This document shows positions 44,373 through 52,014 of a stretch of 64,000 nucleotides of DNA, piece after piece (positions within the stretch are counted from its first letter, which is position 1; each line of letters begins with the position of its first letter). The stretch spans positions 310,001 through 374,000 of the forward strand of contig NZ_WKJH01000001.1 of the NCBI RefSeq assembly GCF_009674825.1. The letters are read 5' to 3'. Position numbers and translations under genes: made by a program. The stretch comes from Maribacter luteus (lineage in GTDB: Bacteria > Bacteroidota > Bacteroidia > Flavobacteriales > Flavobacteriaceae). The notes under the pieces are model-generated. The model made no database searches. It was not told the origin of the DNA and saw nothing but the letters and a program-made list of their open reading frames with translations.

Positions 44373-47300
44373 TTACATTCCTCTATAAAGCTCCAATTTC
44401 TCCCATCTAGAGTCTACTTCTTCCTGTGCCTGTTTAAGGAGTTTAGCTCCTAGTTCGGCATTTTCCTTAGCAACTCTTGAGAAACGGGTTTCCATGTACA
44501 TGAACTCTTCTAAAGGTGCAGATGGTGCTTTGGAATCCAATCTAAATTTCTTGCCTTTTGGTTTGGCAGGGTCAAATCTAAATAATGGCCAGTAACCGGT
44601 TTCAACGGCTTTTTCCTGATGCATGGCCCCATCCCTTAGATTGTAACCATGGTCACCACAATGGGAATAAGCAATGATCAATGAAGGACCATCATAAGCT
44701 TCTGCTTCTTCAATGGCTTTCAGTGTTTGCAAATCCTTAGCCCCGATAGCTATTTGGGCAACATATACATTTTCATAGGAAACAGCCTGTAAGGCCAAGC
44801 TTTTCTTACTTGTACGTTTGCCAGCAACAGCAAATTTAGCACTTGCACCTAATGGTGTGGATTTAGACATTTGACCACCTGTATTGGAATAGATTTCTGT
44901 ATCCAATACCATTATATTGATATTTTCACCAGATGCCAATACATGGTCTACACCACCATATCCTATATCATAGGCCCATCCATCACCACCTAGGATCCAA
45001 ACTGACTTCTTACGTAGGTATTCGGTCAATTGTGATAGCTTTTTCGCTTCAGGTGTATTGATAGTTGCCAACTTTTCTTTTAGCTTTTTAAGATTCAAAA
45101 AGTTTTCTTCTTTTTCAGCTTCCGTTTTTTCAGGATTGTTCAAAATGGCATCTACCAATTCGGTACCGACCTCTGCTTCCAAACCTTTTAAAAGACCAGC
45201 GGAAATCTCTTGTTTTTTAGATAATGCCAATTTCATACCTAAACCGTATTCGGCGTTATCCTCAAACAATGAGTTGGCCCAAGCCGGTCCTCTACCGAAC
45301 TTGTTCTTTTTATATGGTGTAGTTGGTAAATTACCTCCATAAATAGAAGAACAACCCGTAGCGTTGGCGATTAAAATACTATCACCATATAATTGGGTCA
45401 ATAATTTTATATATGGTGTTTCACCACAACCTGAACAGGCTCCCGAGAATTCGAACAAAGGTTCTAAGAACTGTGATCCTTTTACATTGGTCAACTGCAA
45501 TTCTGTTCTGTCATAATCGGGAAGGTCTATAAAGAAATCCCAATTTGGATCTTCCACAGCTTCAACGGCAAGTTTTTCATGCATATTGATGGCTTTGAAA
45601 TCTGGATCTTCTTTACTGACAGCAGGACAAACAGCTACACAAAGATCACAACCTGTACAATCCTGTGCGGATACTTGTAATACATAAGATTCTTCTGCAC
45701 CATTAAAAGGCCTACCTTTTGCAGGAACGGATTTTAAAGTTGAAGGGGCTCCTTCCAATTCTTCATTGGAAACCACCTTCGCGCGAATTGCGGCATGTGG
45801 ACAAATGGCCACACATTTATTACATTGTGTACAAATATCTTCGCCGTCCCAAACCGGAACATTGATCGCTATACCACGTTTTTCAAATTGGGTTGTTCCT
45901 GTTGGGAACGTACCATCAACAGGGAACGCACTTACAGGAAGTTCATCTCCGTTACCTGCCAATATTTTCCCAAGTACTTCTTTCACAAATGGATCGGCAT
46001 CACCGGTCATCATTGGTTTAAGTTCCGTATCACTTGTAATTTGTTTAGGATAATCTACCTTTTGAAGGTTTTCCAATGATTTATCCACTGCATTAAAGTT
46101 CATCTGAACCACGGCATCTCCTTTCTTGGAGTAAGATTTAACGATGGCCTCTTTTATTTTGGCAATTGCCTCATCTTTTGGAAGTACACCTGAAATAGCG
46201 AAGAAACATGTTTGTAAGACCGTATTGGTTCGTTTACCAAGATTGGCTTCTTGTGCTACTTTTGTGGCATCGATTACATAAAAATCCAATTCATTTTCAA
46301 CGATTTGCTCTTGCATTTTTTTAGGAAGAACATCCCAAATGGCATCTTTATCGAAAGGAGAGTTCAAAAGGAAGGTTCCTCCTTTTTTAACACTCTTTAA
46401 AATGTCATATTTTTCAATGAAGTTAAATTGATGGCAAGCGATGAAGTTGGCTTTGTGGATCAAATATGAAGAATAAATGGGCTCAGGACCAAAACGTAAA
46501 TGCGAAACGGTCTGTGCCCCGGCTTTTTTAGAGTCATATACAAAGTATCCCTGTACATAATTATCCGTTGTTTCACCGATAATCTTGATCGAGTTTTTAT
46601 TTGCGCCTACCGTACCATCGGAACCTAATCCGTAGAACATGCAGTTAAAGGTATTTTTAACTGTTTGCAATCTACCACCCAATGGAAGACTTTTGAAAGA
46701 AACATCATCATTGATACCAACTGTAAAGTGATTTAATGGTTGTTTTCTGTCTAACTCATCATAAACAGATTTTACCATTGCTGGATCAAACTCTTTTGAA
46801 GACAAGCCGTAACGGCCACCTATGATCTGTGGCATTTCCCTTTCACTTTCCATAAATGCGGTAACAACATCCTGGTAAAGTGGCTCACCTAAACTACCTG
46901 GCTCTTTGGTCCTATCCAAAACAGCGACTTTGGTAACGGTTTCTGGTAATGCATCAACAAAATGACTTATAGAGAACGGTCTGAATAAACGTACGATAAT
47001 GGCACCTACTTTTTCACCATTTTTAACCATGGTATCAACAGCTTCCATGACAGGGCCTTGACCAGAACCCATGATTACAATAACCTTTTCGGCTTCAGGA
47101 TGGCCTACATAATAGAACAAGCTGTATTTACGTCCAGTATGTTCGTAAAACTCATCCATTGTTTTCTCGACTATACCTGGAACTTTATCATAATAAAGGT
47201 TGGCAGCTTCCCTTGCTTGGAAGAATACATCAGGGTTTTGTGACGTACCTCTTAATACGGGATTATCTGGATCCAACGAACGTTTTTTGTGAGCCATTAT

Positions 47301-47903
47301 TTCATCTTCCGGCATCATGGCCTTAATGGTCTCATCAGAAATTGAATCGATTTTGGAAATCTCATGAGAAGTCCTGAATCCATCAAAAATATTCATGAAA
47401 GGAATCCTTGATTTTAAAGTTGCTACTTGTGAAATCAAGGCCATATCTTGGGCTTCTTGCACCGAACCCCCGAACAACATGGCAAATCCTGTTTGCCTCG
47501 CGGCCATTACATCTGAATGGTCGCCGAAAATGGACAATGCATGGGTGGCAATGGTTCTTGCCGCAACATGAATTACAGAGGGCAATAATTCCCCTGCCAT
47601 TTTATACATATTAGGTATCATTAGCAGCAACCCTTGGGAAGCCGTGAACGTTGTTGTCAAAGCACCTGCTTGCAAAGAGCCGTGTACTGCCCCGGAGGCG
47701 CCCCCTTCACTTTGCATTTCAACAATCCTGGGAACATTATCCCATATGTTCTTCAGTCCTTTAGAGCTATACACATCAACATGCTCGCCCATTGGCGACG
47801 CAGGAGTGATGGGATAAATGGCACAAACCTCATTGGTCTTATGCGCCACTCTTGCAACCGCTTCATTTGCGTCACAAATTAACTTTTTGGATTTTTTTTC
47901 CAT
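44373..47903 (-). CDS. nifJ: Pyruvate:ferredoxin (flavodoxin) oxidoreductase, single-chain NifJ type
   Basis: A 1176-residue cytoplasmic enzyme that converts pyruvate and CoA to acetyl-CoA and CO2, reducing ferredoxin; the full length is that of the homodimeric enzyme. In order: the pyrimidine-binding domain (NEVCAIYPITPASPMGEHVD at the start), domain II (about 260-400), the gamma-like domain (about 430-640, GLGSDGTVGANKNS), two [4Fe-4S] motifs (CTQCNKCVAICP and CTGCDLCVAVCP, about 693-760), and the TPP domain with the extra cysteines FSGACSGCGETPY (about 830) and GGDGWAYDIGYGGVDH with YSNTGGQ (about 975-1020). A ferredoxin gene lies upstream on the same strand. Nitrogen fixation is not implied. 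Confidence 0.95.
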   Translation of the reverse strand: MEKKSKKLICDANEAVARVAHKTNEVCAIYPITPASPMGEHVDVYSSKGLKNIWDNVPRIVEMQSEGGASGAVHGSLQAGALTTTFTASQGLLLMIPNMYKMAGELLPSVIHVAARTIATHALSIFGDHSDVMAARQTGFAMLFGGSVQEAQDMALISQVATLKSRIPFMNIFDGFRTSHEISKIDSISDETIKAMMPEDEIMAHKKRSLDPDNPVLRGTSQNPDVFFQAREAANLYYDKVPGIVEKTMDEFYEHTGRKYSLFYYVGHPEAEKVIVIMGSGQGPVMEAVDTMVKNGEKVGAIIVRLFRPFSISHFVDALPETVTKVAVLDRTKEPGSLGEPLYQDVVTAFMESEREMPQIIGGRYGLSSKEFDPAMVKSVYDELDRKQPLNHFTVGINDDVSFKSLPLGGRLQTVKNTFNCMFYGLGSDGTVGANKNSIKIIGETTDNYVQGYFVYDSKKAGAQTVSHLRFGPEPIYSSYLIHKANFIACHQFNFIEKYDILKSVKKGGTFLLNSPFDKDAIWDVLPKKMQEQIVENELDFYVIDATKVAQEANLGKRTNTVLQTCFFAISGVLPKDEAIAKIKEAIVKSYSKKGDAVVQMNFNAVDKSLENLQKVDYPKQITSDTELKPMMTGDADPFVKEVLGKILAGNGDELPVSAFPVDGTFPTGTTQFEKRGIAINVPVWDGEDICTQCNKCVAICPHAAIRAKVVSNEELEGAPSTLKSVPAKGRPFNGAEESYVLQVSAQDCTGCDLCVAVCPAVSKEDPDFKAINMHEKLAVEAVEDPNWDFFIDLPDYDRTELQLTNVKGSQFLEPLFEFSGACSGCGETPYIKLLTQLYGDSILIANATGCSSIYGGNLPTTPYKKNKFGRGPAWANSLFEDNAEYGLGMKLALSKKQEISAGLLKGLEAEVGTELVDAILNNPEKTEAEKEENFLNLKKLKEKLATINTPEAKKLSQLTEYLRKKSVWILGGDGWAYDIGYGGVDHVLASGENINIMVLDTEIYSNTGGQMSKSTPLGASAKFAVAGKRTSKKSLALQAVSYENVYVAQIAIGAKDLQTLKAIEEAEAYDGPSLIIAYSHCGDHGYNLRDGAMHQEKAVETGYWPLFRFDPAKPKGKKFRLDSKAPSAPLEEFMYMETRFSRVAKENAELGAKLLKQAQEEVDSRWEKLELYRGM

Positions 47904-48199
47904 GATGATAATCGCTTGTTTTTAAGATACCTGAACAAATTTGGGAAAAGAACCCTGCATAAAAGAAGTCGCGAATTGCCGAGGTATCGGATTTAAATAT
48001 GGATAAAGCTAAAAAGACTTCAACGGCCAGACTATGACATTTGTCAGGTTAACGGTTTAAGGAACTAAAGAAAAAACAAGAGAAAAAAAAAGAATAATGA
48101 AGAAAAATAACAGTCCTTATAATAACATAATGAAAGACCTCTCCGTTTTTCGGCTTTGAAGAATGGTTGCCAAAATATGAAAACGGATATTTAAGACAT
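47904..48199. other. Spacer upstream of nifJ, no gene seen
   Basis: About 300 bp, A-rich, with no convincing reading frame. It must contain the nifJ promoter; no clear flavobacterial -33/-7 pair was assigned. Confidence 0.45.
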
Positions 48200-48243
48200 A
48201 AACTGACAGGGGCACCTCATAACTGAAATACCCCTGTCAGTTT
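48200..48243 (-). terminator. Candidate terminator hairpin after the ferredoxin gene
   Basis: A perfect 13-bp stem (AAACTGACAGGGG 48200-48212 with CCCCTGTCAGTTT 48231-48243) and an 18-base loop, 23 bp after the ferredoxin stop on the minus strand. The U-tract after it is poor, so attenuation or mRNA protection is also possible. Confidence 0.5.
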
Positions 48244-48266
48244 TAAAACATTTGAAGAGGAATTTG

Positions 48267-48617
48267 TTATTCCCCGTGTAGCCAAGCCTTTTTAGCTAGC
48301 AAGGCATCTTCTGTCTCGACATGGTTCTCATCAGGAACACAACAGTCAACAGGACAAACTGAAGCACATTGCGGCTCATCATGAAACCCTTTACACTCGG
48401 TACACTTGTCGGCAACGATAAAATAGAATTCATCTGAAATAGGTTCGTTTTCCTCATCAGCATCAACCTCCCTACCATCGGGGGTTGTAACCGTGCCACT
48501 TAATTCAGTTTCATCAGAATAGCTCCATTCTTGATCTGGTTCATAAATCGCATTGTTGGGACACTCAGAAATACAAGCATCACAATTAATGCATTCATCT
48601 GTAATTATTATAGCCAT
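48267..48617 (-). CDS. Two-[4Fe-4S] ferredoxin with acidic insertion
   Basis: A 116-residue electron carrier. Cluster I ligands are C9, C12, C15 and C19 (ECINCDACISECPN). Cluster II uses C72, C75, C84 and C88, with the longer CxxC-x8-CxxxCP spacing (CTECKGFHDEPQCASVCP) seen in Alvin/YfhL-type ferredoxins. Two further cysteines, C92 and C93, follow. About 50 mostly acidic residues separate the two cluster motifs, more than in clostridial ferredoxins. Divergent from korA (150 bp) and upstream of nifJ, it is the likely electron acceptor for the neighbouring 2-oxoacid oxidoreductases. Confidence 0.92.
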   Translation of the reverse strand: MAIIITDECINCDACISECPNNAIYEPDQEWSYSDETELSGTVTTPDGREVDADEENEPISDEFYFIVADKCTECKGFHDEPQCASVCPVDCCVPDENHVETEDALLAKKAWLHGE

Positions 48618-48767
48618 TTTGCTTAATTTTATTTAGGTAACGAAGTTATCATATAGACCATCATATTTTAATGATAAATATCATATTTCGAAACTTAAGG
48701 TGAATTAAATTTTAGTCCCTAAATTTACCGAAAAATAATAGAACTCTTCCTAGAAAAATAAAATCTT

Positions 48768-50624
48768 ATGATTACAGCTATAGAAAAGAAAAAGCAAAAA
48801 GTTTTAGAAGCCGTAGTTATCCGTTTTGTTGGTGATTCTGGAGACGGTATGCAGTTGACCGGTACCCAATTCTCCGATACCTCCGCAATGTTCGGTAATG
48901 ATGTATCTACATTTCCGAATTATCCTGCTGAAATCAGGGCCCCTCAAGGTAGCTTATACGGCGTTTCAGGTTTTCAGGTACATATTGGTAGTGTTGAGGT
49001 CAACACCCCTGGCGACAATGTAGATTTACTCGTTGCTATGAACCCTGCAGGCCTTAAAACAAATCTACATGCCTTAAAACCGGGTCATACGGTTATTGTG
49101 GATACGGATTCCTTCACGAAAAAAAACTTGGAGAAGGCCCTTTACGAAAACAATCCTCTAGAAGATGGCAGTCTGGCAAACTATAGGGTAATTGAAGTCG
49201 CCATGTCTTCATTGACAAAAGAGGCCTTGAAGGAAGTGGATGGACTGGACAATAAAGCCATTACCCGTAGCAAGAATATGTTCGCCTTGGGAATGGTTTA
49301 TTGGATGTACGGTAGATCTAGGGAACATACTATAGACTTCTTTAATACAAAATTTAAAAAGAAACCTCAGCTCATCGAAGCCAATACCAAGGTCTTGAAT
49401 GCAGGCTTCTATTTTGCCGAAACTTTGGAATTGATTCCAAACGCATATACCATAGCCCCTGCCAAAATGAGGCCTGGCACCTATAGGATCATTATGGGAA
49501 ACAAAGCCACTGCATGGGGATTTTTAGCGGCTGCGGAAAAATCCGGACTGGAATTATTCTTGGGTTCATATCCCATTACGCCCGCATCAGACATTTTGCA
49601 CGAATTGGTAAAACACAAACACTTTGGGGTAAAGACTTTACAGGCCGAAGACGAAATTGCGGGCATAAGCTCTGCAATTGGAGCTTCTTTTGCCGGTGAT
49701 TTGGCCATAACAACTACTTCTGGTCCCGGATTGGCCTTAAAGGCTGAGGCCTTAGGACTCGCCATGATGATAGAATTGCCTTTGGTCATAGTGGATGTAC
49801 AACGTGGTGGACCTTCTACAGGTCTACCGACAAAAACGGAACAGTCGGACCTATTACAGGCCATGTACGGCAGAAACGGAGAGAGCCCGATTATAGTTAT
49901 TGCGGCAAGTACCCCGGCCAACTGTTTCGAGTATGCCTATGAAGCGGCTAAACTTACCTTGGAACATATGACACCGGTTCTACTCTTGACCGATGGTTAT
50001 ATTGCCAATGGATCGGCCCCATGGAAAATACAATCCGTTACCAATATGCCGGAAATAAACAACAACCTTATCAAAGAGGCCAGTGAAAATTGGCATCCAT
50101 ATGACCGTGATGAAGAAAGTTTGGCAAGAAATTGGGCCATTCCCGGCACATCAGGATTGGAGCACAGGGTCGGAGGATTGGAAAAAGACCGTGTTTCGGG
50201 CAACGTATCTTACGTTCCAGAGAACCACGAATACATGACAAAAATACGAGCCGAAAAGGTGAAAAGGGTACAAAACTATATTCCGGATATTACAACGGAA
50301 TTTACTGATGAAGGCGATCTTCTGGTTGTAGGCTGGGGAGGAACCTACGGTAGTTTACATTCCGCTGTGAAGGAATTGAACGAAGACGGGTATAACACTA
50401 TCGGACTCGCTCATTTCAACTATATTAACCCCTTACCGAAAAACACCAATGAGGTCTTAAAAAAATTCAAGAAAATAATCGTCTGCGAACTCAACAGCGG
50501 ACAATTCGTAAATGTATTGAAAATCAATTGCAGTGAATTCGACTTCCTACAATTCAACAAAATACAAGGCCTGCCATTCGCAAATAATGAATTGGTAGAA
50601 AAGTTTAAATCTTTAGTGAAATAA
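48768..50624 (+). CDS. korA: 2-oxoacid:ferredoxin oxidoreductase, fused gamma-alpha subunit
   Basis: A 618-residue subunit. The N-terminal gamma domain, about 15-195, opens with VIRFVGDSGDGMQLTGTQFS and has YPAEIRAPQGSLYG near 61-74. The alpha domain, about 235-618, contains SYPITPASDILHELVKH near 268-284, EDEIAGISSAIGASFAGD and TTSGPGLALKAEALGLA. Together with the beta subunit encoded 2 bp downstream it decarboxylates a 2-oxoacid to its acyl-CoA and reduces ferredoxin. The two-subunit form fits 2-oxoglutarate oxidoreductases of aerobic Bacteroidota, but substrate choice cannot be read from sequence, so the gene name is provisional. Confidence 0.92.
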   Translation: MITAIEKKKQKVLEAVVIRFVGDSGDGMQLTGTQFSDTSAMFGNDVSTFPNYPAEIRAPQGSLYGVSGFQVHIGSVEVNTPGDNVDLLVAMNPAGLKTNLHALKPGHTVIVDTDSFTKKNLEKALYENNPLEDGSLANYRVIEVAMSSLTKEALKEVDGLDNKAITRSKNMFALGMVYWMYGRSREHTIDFFNTKFKKKPQLIEANTKVLNAGFYFAETLELIPNAYTIAPAKMRPGTYRIIMGNKATAWGFLAAAEKSGLELFLGSYPITPASDILHELVKHKHFGVKTLQAEDEIAGISSAIGASFAGDLAITTTSGPGLALKAEALGLAMMIELPLVIVDVQRGGPSTGLPTKTEQSDLLQAMYGRNGESPIIVIAASTPANCFEYAYEAAKLTLEHMTPVLLLTDGYIANGSAPWKIQSVTNMPEINNNLIKEASENWHPYDRDEESLARNWAIPGTSGLEHRVGGLEKDRVSGNVSYVPENHEYMTKIRAEKVKRVQNYIPDITTEFTDEGDLLVVGWGGTYGSLHSAVKELNEDGYNTIGLAHFNYINPLPKNTNEVLKKFKKIIVCELNSGQFVNVLKINCSEFDFLQFNKIQGLPFANNELVEKFKSLVK

Positions 50625-50626
50625 AT

Positions 50627-51637
50627 ATGGAAACAGCAGTAAAAGAATATACATATAAAGATTTTGCAAGTGACCAGGAAGTAAGATGGTGCCCTGGTTG
50701 TGATGACTACGTCATTTTACGATCCATGCAGAAGGCACTTCCTGAAATGGGGGTGAAAAAAGAAGATGTCGTATTTATTTCAGGAATTGGGTGTTCTTCC
50801 CGTTTCCCTTATTATATGGATACTTATGGCATGCATAGTATTCATGGTAGGGCCCCGGCCATTGCAACAGGTGTAAAATTGACCAATCCCGAATTAAGCG
50901 TTTGGGTCATTACAGGTGATGGGGATTCCATGGCCATTGGCGGCAACCATTTCATACATGTATTAAGAAGGAATATTGACCTAAACATCGTTTTGTTCAA
51001 CAATGAGATTTACGGACTTACAAAAGGACAATTCTCCCCGACCTCATTAGTGGGTCAAAAAACGAAATCATCACCTTACGGAAACACACAACCCCCGTTT
51101 TCCGCTGGGGAACTGGCCTTAGGGGCACAAGCTCGATTTTTCGGAAGAATATCCGGGAACACCCCTAAAGAAATGACCCAGATTTTTATCGATGCCGAAA
51201 AGTTCAAAGGTACCTCCCTGATTGAAGTACTTCAGAACTGCCCAATATTTAATGATGGGGCATATGCTAAATATACCGATAAGGCGATTCGCGCCGACCG
51301 AACCCTATTTGTAGAACATGGCCAACCCATGATTTTCGGAAAAGACCGGGATAAAGGACTTGTTCTTAACGGTTTGAAATTAGAGGTTGTGACCATTGGT
51401 GAAAACGGAATATCCGAAGCTGATTTACTGGTACACGATGCCAAGGAACAAGACCCAACGTTACATCAAATGTTGGTACGTATGGAATACCCTTTGGTTA
51501 CAGGTATCATTAGGGCTTTTGACGACGTTACTTTGGAAGAAAGGGAAGATGCCCTTACCGCACAGGTGAAAAAGGATTCGAACTTCAAAAAAACCGATGA
51601 CTTATTTTTCTCAGGAGATATTTACAATGTTTTTTAA
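50627..51637 (+). CDS. korB: 2-oxoacid:ferredoxin oxidoreductase, beta subunit (TPP and FeS)
   Basis: A 336-residue subunit carrying thiamine diphosphate and one [4Fe-4S] cluster. The cluster motif starts with WCPGCDDYVILRSM (CPGC at about residues 22-25), with a further conserved Cys in ISGIGCSSRFPYY. The TPP motif is GDGDSMAIGGNHFIH through LFNNEIYGLTKGQ, about 101-137. The C-terminal third forms the family tail. It is translated together with korA (2-bp gap) and ends at a very strong terminator. Confidence 0.94.
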   Translation: METAVKEYTYKDFASDQEVRWCPGCDDYVILRSMQKALPEMGVKKEDVVFISGIGCSSRFPYYMDTYGMHSIHGRAPAIATGVKLTNPELSVWVITGDGDSMAIGGNHFIHVLRRNIDLNIVLFNNEIYGLTKGQFSPTSLVGQKTKSSPYGNTQPPFSAGELALGAQARFFGRISGNTPKEMTQIFIDAEKFKGTSLIEVLQNCPIFNDGAYAKYTDKAIRADRTLFVEHGQPMIFGKDRDKGLVLNGLKLEVVTIGENGISEADLLVHDAKEQDPTLHQMLVRMEYPLVTGIIRAFDDVTLEEREDALTAQVKKDSNFKKTDDLFFSGDIYNVF

Positions 51638-51666
51638 GTAGTAACATTAGATTATAAAAATCGGAC

Positions 51667-51719
51667 AACCTCAATAAAATATTCCCGTTCATGGGAATAT
51701 TTTATTGAGGTTTTTTTTG
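51667..51719 (+). terminator. Perfect 20-bp stem terminator after korB
   Basis: The arms 51667-51686 and 51693-51712 are perfectly complementary over 20 bases around a 6-base loop (GTTCAT), followed by eight or more T. It lies 30 bp after the korB stop. The remaining 300 bp to the GH31 gene (to 52014) hold no gene and should contain its promoter. Confidence 0.92.
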
Positions 51720-52014
51720 TTCAACATAATTATTTCAACTTCACTGCCCTTAAAAGGCAAAAAATACGATATCACCGTTTTCATACATTCCTCCTAATTG
51801 GCCATTACCAAATTATGGTTTCAACATCTCTTGCATGGGTCTAATTTTCATAAGACCTGTTCCTAAAACCAATGAACACTATTTCAACATTCTACCTAAA
51901 TACCCATGAATAGAGCCGATTAATGAGTAAATTTACACCAAGTATATTTCACTTTTATCGCACGGAAAATTGCTCCACGGAATATTCTCAATGAACCATA
52001 AACCAACCAATACT

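Noticed and set aside
44373-47903. nifJ as a sign of nitrogen fixation
   Set aside because: NifJ-type enzymes are general pyruvate:ferredoxin oxidoreductases; no nitrogenase genes are present.
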